A stretch of 64,000 nt of DNA from Centropus unirufus (GCA_013397695.1 VYZI01000005.1:4453218-4517217); one strand, 5' to 3'; shown: positions 1 to 12,545, numbered from the stretch's first letter. Notes: generated by a model from the sequence alone, not told the origin. Made by a program: numbers and translations.

Positions 1-1495
1 ACATATGCACATGCTCTGTACGAATTCCCAAAGGAGTCAGCAGGGTCGTTATGGAACTTAATAGAAGAATTATGTTTCTCCTACAAACAGACTGCCTCTT
101 GAGTGCTTACTAAAACATCATATGCACATAAATCACGTATCTCTGTTAATTTAGATTTATAGTCAACATGTCAGTAGCCACCCTTCCAAATAGCTATAGG
201 CACTCACATATTATGAGCAGTCTGTAGCGTTAGAGTAATAACAACAAAATAACAAAAGCCTACACATTTATTTATTTGCATTTATCATTAAGAAAAATGA
301 ACATTCAACACCATATAGAACTCCCAGTCCAGGAATATCAAGTATCCAACCCAAAAATATGCTTGCAGGGAAAACCTTACCACTTCTCATTTAAAACAGA
401 GGTCTTCAGGCAAATGACTCAGGTGTGTGTGGCAGACATAGACTCTCAAGTAGGTTATTTGAAACTCTATGGGCCAAAAACGATACCCTGAACTCTAACT
501 GAAAAACAAGGAGCAGCCTAGTCTGACCACATCCTGAGGGTGAAACACAGGAAATCAGTCTCTGTGTTCCTGTCACTGTCAGCTGTAAACAGCATTATAG
601 TGAAGTCACACATTGCAAAGGCATCACAAATGAACCAGTCTTCAAAACCATAACAAAGACGCAAACCTTGAATAAAATGGCTGTAGTACTTTTTCCAAGA
701 TTTCGTTTTAACTGAAGTAACTTCTTGGCTATCTAACAGTAATTCGGATTTTCCATGAGGGAATTTTGTTTGAATAGCCTGTGAACAGAAGCATTTACAA
801 TGAAGACGGACTGATCTTGTTTGGAGATCTTCAGGAATAAAATCATGTCTTGTATTTTAAAGAATATTATTGTCCAGTCTGATAAGAAATATTGTTTCTA
901 ATGACTGATATCAGTCATTTCCCTTCTGAGGGTAAGCTCTGCAGCACTAAAACTGTCTACTTTGTTGTTCCAACAAAACCAATCTGTTACTCTCCTTTAT
1001 TAATAACCATTTTGGAGCCTTACAATAAGAAAGTTGTCTGAAATAATAAGATATATGCTAGGTACATGTTACTGCAAAACTTAGATAATCTAGAAGATAG
1101 TTAATTTACCCACCTATGTAAAGAAACAAAAACTGAACTATGGACTGAAAAGGTACTAATATACATATTTCTTATTCAACTCCTATTTCAGGTCTTCGGT
1201 TAGAGGTCATATTTGAGGCACAAAATTCTCTAGACATTACTGGTATTACCCAAGATTTTACTCTCATCTAAGACAAACAAAGGAATGGGAGTTGCCTCAA
1301 GTTGCCACTCCAGACATAAGCAGGTGCCCAAAGATATCTAGCACCAAACATCTGTGATTAGACAGCTGAATTCCCTGCTTAGGAATGTAAACTTCAAATA
1401 CCAGTGGGATACAGGATGCTAGAACTGCTCCTTAATTCTTCTGCAAGAGAACAATTTGGTGGTGGCTATTGTCCAAATGACTAAGAAAATCTACC
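1..1495. other. Unannotated AT-rich intergenic or intronic sequence
   Basis: I see no gene, RNA or recognisable repeat here. The longest open frame is 71 codons (276-491, plus strand), which is within chance for sequence of this composition and matches no family I know. The right edge abuts the truncated 3' end of the CR1 element. Confidence 0.6.
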
Positions 1496-2705
1496 CTGTG
1501 GCAGTGCCTCACCGAGCTCATCATGAAGAATTTCTTCCTAATGTCTCGTTTAAATCTTCCACACTTCCAATTTTAAGTCATTCCCTTCCATCGTATAGCT
1601 ACATGCCCTTGTAAAAGTCCCTCCCCAGCTTTCTCGCCTGATCTCTTCAGGTACTGAAAGGCTTCTAAAAGGCCTCCTCAGAGCCTTCTCCTCTCCAGAC
1701 TGAACAGCCCCAACTGTCTCGGCCTGGAGCAGGTGCTCCAGCCCTCCTTTGGACCCCTCCCAACAGTTCATTATCTCTCTTATGTTGAGGACTCCAGAAC
1801 TGATGCGGTGGTCCAGGGCGGGTCTCACAAGAGTGGAGTAGAGGGGCAGATTCACTCTTTCCCTGGCAGTCCCACTTCTTCTGATGCAGCCCAGGATATA
1901 ATTAGTTTTCTGGGTTGTGAGTGCACATAGCCAGCTCATGTTGAGCTTCTCATCGATCAGCACCCCTTAGTCCTCCTCTGCAGCACTGCTTTCAATCACA
2001 TCATCCATCACCTGTATTGAAATTGTGGATTGCCCCAGCCAAGGTGCAATCTGACCAGATCCCTCTGGATTACATCCTGGTTTTGTAGTGAGACAATGGT
2101 ACCACTCATCCTGATGTCATCTGCAGACTTGCTGAGGGTGCACTCAGTCTCACTGTCTATATCATTGATGGAATGTTAAACAGAATTGGTGCCAATACAG
2201 ACCCCTGCGGAACACCATTTGTCACGCATCTCCATCTGAACATTCGGCTATTGACCCCTGCTCTCTGAATGTGACCATCAAATCAATTCCTTATCCATAG
2301 AACAATCCACCTATAAAATCCATCTCTCTCCGATTTGGAGGGAAGGATGTTCTGGGTGACTTTGTCAAGGGTTTTACAGAAATCCATAGAGATTACTTCC
2401 ATTCCTTTCCCATGTCCACTGGTGTTCCTCAGTTGGGGTAAGCTTTCTTTAACCTTCCTTTTCTGGTTAACATACCTGTAGAAGCCCTTCTTGTTAGTCT
2501 TCACTTCCCTTGCCAAGTTCTTCTCCACCTGCACCTTCCTGACCCCATCCCTACAAAACTGGGCAACATCCCTATACTCTTCTCAGGTTATCCATCCCTG
2601 CTGGCCCCTTGCTCTTCAGTTTTACCAACATGTCTTGACTCGGCCATGTTGGTCTCTTCCCTTTCCTGCTTGATTTCCTACATTTGTGGACTGAGTGCTT
2701 TATGG
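1496..2705 (-). mobile_element. CR1 LINE fragment, internally deleted and 3'-truncated
   Basis: This is a decayed copy of a CR1 non-LTR retrotransposon lying on the minus strand. CR1 ORF2 encodes an endonuclease and reverse transcriptase that copy the element into new sites. Reading the minus strand from 2534 down gives the characteristic NKKGFYRYV and QKRKVKES segment, then DFCKTLDKVTQNILPSKSER, which matches the reverse-transcriptase stretch DF(S/C)KAFDTVPHNILLSKLER of the family. The catalytic box, usually FADD in CR1, reads SADD at 2116-2127. From 1963 down comes the C-terminal part: DEKLNMS, NYILGCI, LPLYSTLVRP, then GTFTRACS. The palm segment between KVKES and GKGMEVISMDF is missing, so an internal deletion of several hundred bases lies near 2410-2430. 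Frames shift several times. The copy ends inside the final coding region, without the usual 3' UTR or terminal octamer repeats. It is a dead, ancient copy. Confidence 0.93.
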
Positions 2706-2978
2706 AAAGATATCATCAATAGGTTTCTTATTCCTATTTTCAGGTTGCAGCGGTAGGGCTTGAAGGGGCTGGGGCAAGGATGAGCTGAAAAACTGATACA
2801 AGTTTTAGGTACAGCACTAGAAACCTAAAACTAAGGAAAGGTATATATACAGGCAAGACAGGTTGGGTATTTACCTTCTGAAGGACTGAATACCAAATTA
2901 CAAAATACAGTGAATCCAAAAAAGATTGTATCCAAGGGCATAACTCACTAGAGACCAGAGTCTTAAAACCCCCACAAA

Positions 2979-3002
2979 GTAGTATGAAAGGTAGTATGAA
3001 AA
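2979..3002. repeat. 12-bp tandem direct repeat, two copies
   Basis: The unit gtagtatgaaag is followed at once by gtagtatgaaaa, a one-base difference. This is a small local duplication of the kind replication slippage produces. No function is implied. Confidence 0.85.
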
Positions 3003-3908
3003 CAAGCTTTTATTTCAGGACACTACCAGTAATTAACTGAGGCAGAAATTCTTACAGTAGTAAATTATCTACATTATTTAATGCCAAAGAGATACAAAAA
3101 ATGTTTTCACTGCATTGGTTTTAGTCTTTTCAAAAATAATTCAATATATTGGAGAAGGATATTCTCTAGCAAGCAGAACTTGCTACTATTTTTATGATGC
3201 AGTTTTACATTCCAGTTCAATCACAAACACCTTTTCCAGCCACTGCTGGAGGCTAAGAAATTACTCCAAGCAAATTTTTTAAGCTGATCCTTTGCAGTCT
3301 GTCAGTGCACACTATAGTGTTTTGAAAAGTGCATGTGTGAGCACAAATGGACATGTGGTTGTGGGTGTGAATATAATTCCTTGCAAAACCTCTCTCCTCT
3401 ATCTGACAAAGGACAGGCACTCTTAATAATAACGTGTTGCCAACATCATTTTACACCTCTTCTATTTCAAAATATCTACTACGTGTTGCTATTACACTAC
3501 TTGATGGATTTCAGAGTGGTTCCACTATAGAAAAGAGGCAAAAGAAACAAAATCATTTTACTACATTCACTTGGCTGCCAGAGGATATTTTGAGACGTCT
3601 TGTACCAGAGAGCCTGAAAGCTTTCAATGAGAGAAAGAAAGAAAATAGGTCTTCAAGGAAATGTAAGGATTGGAATATTTTCCAGAATAATTTTATATGT
3701 TAGCTGAGCTCATATGCAGGGGTGGCTGAAAAAAGTCATTAAAAAGATGGGCCTCAACTGCCTTATGAAGTCCATTTTTTTTCTGTTGGAGAAAACAACA
3801 AAATTTTCACTGTGGTTTCAATTCTCTCCAGCTGGATAATTTGTGTGACACACTTAGAAGTCACCCACCAGCTAAATAGCTGTAGCTTCTGAGTTTTAAT
3901 GCATCTGA

Positions 3909-3924
3909 GAATGCAATTGCATTC
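3909..3924. repeat. Perfect 16-base palindrome
   Basis: GAATGCAATTGCATTC equals its own reverse complement. It presents two inward-facing ATGCAA half-sites, which resemble C/EBP (TGCAAT) or POU-family half-sites. Whether any protein binds is unknown. Confidence 0.8.
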
Positions 3925-5661
3925 GTCATAGTTCATGTGCTAGAAAGCAGGAGAAAAATATTTTCATTTGACAAATTAGGCACTGCCTCCTTAAAACAAT
4001 CTAATATTTATAGACATTCTGACAGACTAATGAAGAGATAGATACATTTGCATAGAAGGACAAGCACTAGTTTCTAGATGAAAGAACAGAGCAATGTGAT
4101 AAAACATTAGAGGCAGACAAATATGTCACGTAGATTCTGATTATACGATCTGACTGTCAGGAGAAAAAAATGATGACTTGCTAGCCACGTCTTAAGCAAG
4201 CAATTCTTCAATCAAAAATGCTTTGAAAGCCTCACCAGAGCTTGAAGAGTTTGTATTTTTGGACTCTGTTGGTACTAGTTACATTTTGTTGCTACTATTA
4301 GAATACATTTAAAATGAACACTGAAAGCTAACTGTATTTCTTCAAGAAATCCAGTATCCCTGGGTAAGGTCAATACATGCCTTAATTTTAAACAGTATTT
4401 GCTATGATATTATTATGCAGGAGGAATCTGACCTTTTTGTTATTCCACAGGCTTATTATTCCACCCTGTCTCATGCACATTTGTACTGTCATCATCAACA
4501 GGAAAACGGGTATAATTAAAACTGTAAGAAGAGATCATTTAATTAAAAAAAAATCTGTCATCTAATCAGTAGTAAATAAATAATGGAATATTTAAAAGCC
4601 TGGCAGGGTACTCTGGGAATTAAGGTATCAGTATGTTTATGTGAGAGGTGAGCTAGAGCAACTCTTTTATTGGTAGGTCTTTTTACAAGCTCTAACAAAA
4701 TGCAGCAAAGTGAAAATAACTTCATAAAGGATACATCTATAAGATGCCTTGGAGACCCTGGCTCTGAATAAACACACTTGCTAGAAAGGATGTAGAGATA
4801 GTAGCTTAGGTCTACAGGGATCTGAAGGGTTTTGAATAGCACCATAAACAGGAGCTTCTGTTGTAGATGTTATTAAGCTGTTTGAGGAACCTTGTTTGTC
4901 AAAAACAGAAATCATAGATTAATAGAAATGGCTAGCCAATGTTAGGACAGAGGTAAAAATATAACATAAAAAGGTCTTTGAAGATTATTCTGCAACCATT
5001 ACTTGCACTGAGTTGCACTTATTCATTAAGGTGGTCACAGCGGGACAAACTTCATGTAAGAACAGTCGTAGAAATATTTTTAATAACAATAAAGTAAAAT
5101 ATAACAAGTGCCTCCCTCTCAGCTTAGGGCAACCAGTTTGAGTTCCCTATAAAATGAAGAGAATAAACTGGGAGGATAACTACCCAGATGATGTACTGAA
5201 CCATTATTCCTTCTCCTGAATTTCTGCTGGGGGACAAAACACTAGACTAAAGCCAGTGGCTAGTTTTCAGCATGTAAAGAGTACCAAAGGAGAAAACAGA
5301 ACTATTCCCTCAGAGATATAACATTTCTTAAATACTTTGCCAGATGTTGGGGGCTATGGATGTAGAGATGAAGACAGTGAGAGCAGTGACTAAGGTGATT
5401 TGCTTTTACTCCTGCAGCAGAAAGGAGATCTGTCTGGCCCAGTCAGGTCTCAGAGTAGAGCAGCACTTTAACACGGTCTCTGTGGAAAGCAGACTCATAC
5501 TTCCCAGAACTGAAAGTAATTTTATCTTAATGGCAAGACATGGCATTGCTCTCTTCACACACAGAAGCATGAGAAAATAATACAGGAATTGTTTTTTTTA
5601 TCAATTAGCAAGACAGATATTGCACAGGCAAAGATTTTCCTGAGTATCTTAGGCCAGAAGG

Positions 5662-5684
5662 GCACCTCTCCTAGGGAGAGGTGC
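5662..5684. repeat. Short perfect inverted repeat (10-bp arms, 3-base loop)
   Basis: The left arm gcacctctcc and the right arm ggagaggtgc are exact reverse complements separated by tag. The pairing does not extend outward, so the stem is too short for a microRNA precursor. It is GC-rich in an AT-rich setting. Confidence 0.8.
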
Positions 5685-6705
5685 AGGAGCTAACACCAGA
5701 CTGCCCTTCCACATGTCTACAGACAAGTGTTATGCTTAGGAGCTGACCCATGCATTTTACTTTGGTTTGCATGAAAATCATCCTGCAGACTTGTTCTGAA
5801 AGTATCGAGACTTCTTATGACTCCCATCACTGAAACCTTTACATTCCTCTCCTGGTGACTGGAGAGTTTTTCTGGTCCTTATCATGAGGTCACCACAAGA
5901 ATAACCCCAGCACAGTTTCTTACAGTTACTTAAATAATAAGCCTCTTTCTTATTCCTCTCTCTGTAACCTACTGCAGTTTCCAGAAAAGAATATAAACAT
6001 CTCTTCAAGAATTAGTATGTTAATGCCTCATTTTATGTGGCTATTTTCACTGTGCTTCATTCTCCCTTCCTCACTAATCTAACTCTTACCTTCCTGATAG
6101 GGCCCTAAGATTTTCTGCTTTCCAAGCTGTGGCAAATAAGGCTGAACGTGGGAATAAAAGCTATGTATGGCAATGCAGATGAATGTGGGGAGAAATGGGA
6201 CTGCATGCTTACACCTCTCTGCCCCCGCCTCCTACTCCTCCTCCCCCTTCCTTGCCATGGGCTAAGTACAAGGCCTTCAGCAGAAAGGAATGCATCTGAA
6301 GTGGGGGGTGAGACATCTAGAAGTCAACTGCTGCAACTGGCAAGGCCGCACCAAGGACAAGAGCCCATTTTCTGAGAAGATGGATTGTAGCGGCTGCTCT
6401 GACATGCCGGCCTATGGATGACCTGTACTCATCATTGTAATATCATTATAATACTAAAACTATCCTCCACACCCAAGGCTATCTGCCTCCTTTCCACCTC
6501 TGAGGCAAACCTCTTCCATAGACACCCCTACTGGGCTTGAGCAGTTGAGGTTTGGCACACAAAGGGAGAATTCTTTCTCCACCAATTGGCACTTGATATA
6601 GTGACCACGTTCACTCAAGCTTCATTCTAGACTCTGCTTCTAGGTGTAAGCTTACTATAAACAGTTTAAACAAAGGAAAAGTTTTGGTGGACAGGCGAGA
6701 ATAAA

Positions 6706-6889
6706 AGAAAAATATCACCGACGCTCTAGGGATCAGCTGACAGGCTGAATCCCATCTCCCTCTTTCCCCCTACCCTGGACTTCCTGGGGGTAAGAGGGTG
6801 AAAACGTGACCAAAACTTTTGGGATCAGCCAATAGGCTGGATGCCATCTCCCTTCCTCCCCACACTAGGATTCCACTGGGGTAAGCACT
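6706..6889. repeat. Diverged tandem duplication, two units of about 92 bp
   Basis: Two units align with a 92-base offset. Unit one starts gggatcagctgacaggctg at 6729 and unit two gggatcagccaataggctg at 6821. Both continue with a ccatctccct pyrimidine stretch, a ccta/acta segment and a closing ggggtaag (ends 6794 and 6885). Upstream parts also correspond (aaaatatcaccg against aaaacgtgacca). Divergence is moderate, so the duplication is not recent. I do not recognise the unit; it could be a remnant of a minisatellite or part of an unknown repeat family. Confidence 0.85.
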
Positions 6890-9800
6890 TGAGTTATCCA
6901 TGCAAATTATAAAACTTAACATCAAGCTAATTAACATGAAGCTACTGATTAGTACCTCTCTCTGTACTCTAACCCTATCTATAGCCTATCTGTACTTGCA
7001 TCTGATTACTAAGGCTGTGTGTAGATCACTGCTTGTCATGTGCTTGTACATGTTTGTCAGGTCATAAATAGGGTTGTTCAAAGTCTTTTCACAAACACTA
7101 CCTTCTCTGCAGGTACTATCAAATCTTATTAAGTCATGAGATGTTATTCTTAATAAAATTGTTTGTTTGCTAATAGAGATTTAAAGGATTTTTCCAATCC
7201 GAACTCAGCACGCTAGACAATGTTATTTGTCTCTGCAAAAGCACTGATAAGGATCTAAGTAAAATGGTATGGAGTAAGCTGGATTATATTATATTATTTA
7301 TTTTTGTGGGATTGCTATATTAATTGTTCTGACAGGCTGGGCATTGTCACCCTTGCAACACTGTCAAATCGGAGGACACTGGCCAGCAGGCTGGGTGATA
7401 TTTATATACATTTTCAATCTTGTGATGCTGTTAGTAAAAGAGTCAAATAGATTGGTAAACTTTCCATTGAAGAATCTTGTACAGATTTTCAAATTTATCC
7501 ACTCATGGCATTCATCCCTTTGTCCCTCAACACATGACACAAGCATGGACCCTATCACTGGAGCTCATTTAATTAGACTTTACTGTTAAATCTGATAGGA
7601 CTTAAGGCTGAATGGTCTAGAACAGCTCAAACATCTGTAAGTCATAGAGGAACATTACTGGTTTCCAATTTCATTGGTTTTATAGTAGTGCTATCTTCTG
7701 AAATTACATTCTTGGGAAAACTGAAGCTTGAGATGAACACCTCTGAAATGTTAGCAATTTAAAACACCAGTGAAATTGAAAAGAAATGGGAGAAAAAGAA
7801 GGGTTTGGACGGCTAAGAAAGCACAGTCTTACTCAGGGCATCACTTCAGCTTAGAGGTACAAGTTTCCAGAAATATAAACCAATATCAATATCTTCCTGA
7901 ATCATTAGGTCTTTGTATACAATTTATATACAATATTCAAGAAATGAAATAACTTCCACACCTTAAATTTTAATTTTTCCAGTCATTCTCTTGTTAACAG
8001 AGTTCTGTTTTAGTTTTATTACATCTTTGAAAATATTGGTAAAGGGGCTAGAAGCCCAAGCCATAAAAAAGAGAGGGATAAAAAGAGTCTGCTATTCTGT
8101 TGAGGGAAAGGTTGGCCTTACTCCAGAAAAAAAACAAAACAACAAAAAAACAAAACACACTTACTTCACCTTCTGAGGTTTTCAGGAGACAAAATACCAT
8201 AAACGTAGGGTCTGCAGTAGGCTGCACTGCTGATAGGAATGATATGAGAGCAAGCCTGTTCTTCTTCTCAAAACCTCTTTAGCTCCCAGACAATCAAGTT
8301 GTGGAACCACCTGTCAGCCTAAAGTATCACCTGACTGAAGCCATGCCAGCTGCTCCTGATCTTCAGCTGATATGAGGGGTATGAATACATCTGGGGACTA
8401 ACTGGATAGGTTGAGAACAATTTACTTCCCCATATATTTGAGGATTTTTGAATTTTCTTTTTTGCCTTCCTTTTCTCTTGAAAAAAAAATCGGAATAAAA
8501 ATAACAAAATGGAATAACAAAATCAGTGGAATCATAAAAGTTTAAATTGCTTGACTTGAAATCTGACACATGCTAACATCTTGACAGAAGCTTCACAGAA
8601 CTATAAAACTCAAGATATATAAATACACGTCACATATACACATGCCTTGAACACCAGCCAAAATATCAGCTATCTCGAATATTCAAAAGCTTTTGGGAGC
8701 TTTTGGGAAGTTAGTATCCCAATTACACCTAACTACTGACAGAGGGCAGCTTGTAATTCAGTTGAGAATTTTTAGGTGAGTAGTTAGGGGACTATACTGA
8801 GTTTTTAGTTACCCACTATATATACTCCTTTGAATCCTGAGAGATGTTTGGCTGTAGTCTCAAAGCAGCCCCCATATGACAGAACCCTTTGAGGCTGTCT
8901 GAGCCTCTTATTTTGGATTCCGGTCTTTGGCTGTGCAGGTGACATGGGCAGAGCGTGTACATTCCGTGCTATGTAAAAGGTGTGGCTCCAGGCACTTTCC
9001 TTCCTCTCATGGGGTGCAGCAACGTCTCCAAGACAAAGGCAACAGAGCAAGGTGGGTTTAGCCTTTCCTCACCCCATGCTGAGTGCAGGGATAGTCTTTA
9101 AGGAACTGTCGTATTTCTCTCAGCCTACATGTAGAGTCTCTTGGATCACCATCTTTGTGATCATGGAAGTGTTCTGGGAGAAAAACCTAGCTTCCATGCA
9201 TGGGGTTCAGTACTCAAAAGTTATTCTCTTTCATCAAAATCGCTAAATTCTCCAGAAAAAAATGGGTGAGGGAAGTGCTAGCAAGTGACACGGTTCCTCT
9301 AGCAGAGTGAAAGCATGATCATTACACACCTAAGGTGATCATCTTATATTCCATCTCAGAGAGGATGGCTTTGAGACCAAGATCAAATGCTGTGTTCTGA
9401 TTGTAAATACATAAGCAATGACTAACCTAGCAATTACCTTTCCAAAGCTTCAATTAAATATCTGTTATATAAGGTTGAGCTTATGAACACACTGAATTCA
9501 GTCTGTTACAAATTTCTAGAGGAACCCTAACTGCAAAAGTTAAGCCTGCAAGGCTACATGTCATCAGCTGCTATTCCAATATTGTTGCCAACTGTGAGTA
9601 ATTCATCTTTTTTGACAATACAAAATACATACAAGCTATGAGCTCCAAGAAAGAATCTGCATCTTAATTTCCATAGATATCTCCAGCAGCTGTGTATTTA
9701 TTTAAAAAACCCAAACAACTGCTTTAAGGATTTAAATACACATCTTTGCAAGTAGGTTGGCAAATGAAAAAAATGTATCTACCTTGGCTTTTACGTTCAA

Positions 9801-10356
9801 AACATAAATATCACTCAAATCAGACTCTTCTGTTCTACATACAACTTGTTGTTTGAAAAAAAAGACAGCTTAACACACATCCTGATAACTGAATCAAATA
9901 CCTGCCATTATCATATAGACAAAGCACCCCAAAACTAAATGAATTATCATTCTAGAGCATATGTTCTCATTTCTTACATGTACACGGTACCAAATTCTGT
10001 CCTTACAGGAAGCTAGCAGATCCCAAGGATATTTAAGCCACTTTATTAAATTCTGAAGAAAACAGGTTTCAAAGAGTATGACCACTGCCTGTCATGGAGC
10101 AGGCATATCTGTTCCTAGATCTAGATATACTTGGTAAAATGACCAGGTTGTAAACTTCCCCTAACTTTTGCATATTTTTGCATGAATTCTTACCACTTAG
10201 GATTTCTGTTACTCTCCATCGCTTACATGAGATGCACAAGAGGCGCATAAAACTGTAGGTGTTCCCATTCATTTTCAAGCCAGCAAGAAAGAATAAAAAA
10301 CTCCATTGGATGCAGCATATTATATAGTTACATTATTACTCTGTGTTTAAAAATAG
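6890..10356. other. Unannotated AT-rich sequence
   Basis: No gene is recognised. The stretch includes an A-rich tract at 8127-8160 and a 10-base direct repeat agcttttggg at 8688-8707. A good splice-donor match (AG|GTGAGT) lies at 8774 but has no convincing coding exon beside it. All open frames are short (88 codons or fewer). Confidence 0.55.
8127..8160. repeat. A-rich low-complexity tract
   Basis: This is a run of A residues interrupted by single C residues. It could be the tail of a lost retroposed insertion, but no element is visible upstream. Confidence 0.8.
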
Positions 10357-10415
10357 CACACACACACACACATATATATATGTATATGTATATATATATG
10401 CACATCCATATATAC
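10357..10415. repeat. (CA)n/(TA)n compound microsatellite
   Basis: Eight CA units are followed by TA repeats with TG interruptions, ending near tatatatatgcaca. The purine-pyrimidine alternation makes it likely to vary in length between individuals. Confidence 0.92.
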
Positions 10416-12224
10416 AGAAAAATACTGGTGATGGTTATTAACGATACAGCCTACTGACACCCAGCCTGACTGCCTACTTTGGTCTCATCAGAATTTCAAA
10501 ACAAGGCAGACTGAAACAAACTTTGTGGATTTTTAAGTATTTTAAAACATTGTTTTGAACCACTGGAATATGTGGGTCCATTTTCCAGGCTGTATGCTTG
10601 CTTTCAACTCTTATAAGAGCCAAAGAAATATGACAGATGGAATTGGTCATGAAAAAAAGTAAGGATTTACAGGCTATCTGTCAGAAATAAGACATTTCAA
10701 GAGAAAGTCAGCCCATAGTAATTGCAGAAAGCAGGTGACAAGAAAGAAAAAAAGAGAGGCTCATGGCAGGGCTGTAAACAGGACATTTGGTAGATAGTTC
10801 TACTATAGGAGCCCAAGTAAAACTTCCACATTTCTTCTGCTATTGTTAAATTCTTTTAAAGTAGCTGTACAGACAATTATTAAGAATAGAACCCAGAATG
10901 CAGAGAAATCAGCCAAGGTGACTGCCTAAAGGGTCTTATTAGTTTGTGCACATCTGCTTGTAGAAAAAGAAAGGCAAAGCTATACAAATATGGTTCTATC
11001 TTAGCTTGAAGATACTAGAAATTAAAAGTTTAAGACGTCTGCATCTTGCCAACTCTCTGTTGCTATTAAAAATAATTTGAATGTACTCTTAAAGCCCTCT
11101 TGAAGTTCTAAAGATGAAAAAAATGTTTTATATGTGTGAAAGCACTAGCGGAGACAGCAAGAACAAGATGCCCACTGCTAACACTAAAAGATGTGTACCA
11201 CGCATTGGAAAAATGATGGCAATCAAATGTTAGTGACAGTAACTTCCAATTCCTAAATGGTTTTCATTCCTCACAGTGATATATTGCTGTCTGCTAGTAT
11301 TCCACAGTGGCTTCATACTGACATACACTGCTTCTTTTCCAACAACTTTCAAATCCCATGCGTTCCGGTTAACAATACTGATAGCCCAATGGACTTACTT
11401 AACAGTACTGCATTTTTGGAACGTACTTTTTGTTTATTTTCTTTGTTTTTCTTTTCTCTCTTCCCCCCCCTCTCCTCCCTTAGGAGGCAGATACAAGAAC
11501 CTGCATTTTTATATTCTGAATGAAGAACTCACTTTCCATGCTGAAGCCATTTCTCAGGCTGAAGTTCTGTATTCACTTCTGCAGTTGTGCATGGCATAAA
11601 AAAAAAAGGAGATCAAAGTTAGAAGATCAGTAGAGCAAGGTAAAGCACTAAGTCTGAGTGCAGTTCACAGGGATGGCACTACAAGAGCCTGGCCAACGCA
11701 CCCAGAAAAGCAAAGTGTTGCTGCTCTGTGACCATGACATTACAGCGAAGCATTTTAGCAGACCCCTGAGGATATTTCAGGTGTGCAACTGCACCAGAGT
11801 GCGTTGATGAGAGCCAGAACATGCACTGAAATACATGAATGTTCAGACGCTCTTACCTTAAAAGGCCTCATAGGGATTTGCTTTGCAAAAAACATGACTC
11901 CAAACCAAAAAAATAAAACTATTGGAAAAATAAACAGAAAAAAAAAAGGTGTGCTGTAAAGTAACATCGTGCTTTCTCTTTCCTCAAGGCAAGACCAGCT
12001 GCACCTATGTCAACCCCACTGGTAGAATGGAGTCAATTATACTAGGCAGTTTTTATGAACTGGACCATGAGAAGCTGTGCCTGTGCTCAGTTGTTTGTGC
12101 AGCCCAAAAGTGAAACATCACCTCATTTCTTAGTGAAAGTAGCAAAAGTCAGCTTCAAAAATCAATGGCTTACTAAAACCCTTTTCTTGATGAATAGAAG
12201 AGCGGTCTGTAGCCTGTTTTCAGC
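10416..12224. other. Unannotated sequence with a strong pyrimidine tract
   Basis: No gene is recognised. A strong T/C-rich tract ends in an AG at 11482-11483 and is listed separately. The overlapping open frames at 11257-11599 are partly created by this low-complexity pyrimidine tract. Confidence 0.5.
11434..11483 (+). other. Long polypyrimidine tract ending in a possible 3' splice site
   Basis: About 45 nearly uninterrupted T and C residues, including an eight-C run, end in ttag followed by gaggcag. This is the form of a vertebrate splice acceptor. No matching donor or recognisable coding segment follows within about 150 bases, so it may be plain low-complexity sequence. Confidence 0.3.
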
Positions 12225-12545
12225 TATTTTCACCTTATTTTGGATAAACCAAGTGGATGGAGCCTCTCTAATCTCTCACTATACAACTTGTCTGAAGGAC
12301 ATATATTCTTGTAGCTCTTTGAACCCGTCCTACTTTTCCAACATCCTTTTTGAAATGAGGGCACAGCTTTGATGCTCTAATCACACGCACCAATGTCACC
12401 TGTCCACCCTCATTCAAGTTAACTACCTCTCCGCTTTTGCTGGCATATTTTATGACAGTAGTAAACAGAATATTTCATAGCCACTGTCCTTTCTTATGAC
12501 CATACCAGTAAATCAAGGTCTTCCTGTATGTATTATGGCTCCAGC
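12225..12545 (-). mobile_element. Ancient CR1/L3-like LINE fragment
   Basis: The plus strand reads taatctctcactata, then cttgtagctctttgaaccc, then ccaacatcctttttgaaatg followed by agggcac. In order, these match the reverse complement of the conserved 3' coding part of CR1/L3 elements, where the family reads roughly aatctctcctcata, ttgtagctctcctctggacc and cacatcctttttgaaatgtggtgcc. A later match is caaggtcttcctgtatg. The copy is far more diverged than the one at 1496-2705 and no frame is intact. The outer limits are approximate. Confidence 0.6.

Larger units (their letters stand above)
2706..6705. other. Unannotated sequence with small palindromes and a short tandem repeat
   Basis: No gene is recognised. 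Small structures include a 12-base direct repeat at 2979-3002 (unit gtagtatgaaag), a perfect 16-base palindrome at 3909-3924 and a short GC-rich hairpin at 5662-5684. The block near 6205-6260 is pyrimidine-rich. The open frames here (up to 95 codons) have no recognisable domain. Confidence 0.55.

Noticed and set aside
1733..1930. Plus-strand 65-codon frame inside the CR1 element
   Set aside because: It is the antisense shadow of the CR1 reading frame.
8774..8779. AG|GTGAGT donor match
   Set aside because: The only upstream acceptor-like AG would give an exon of about 33 bases with a poor pyrimidine tract; too weak to list.
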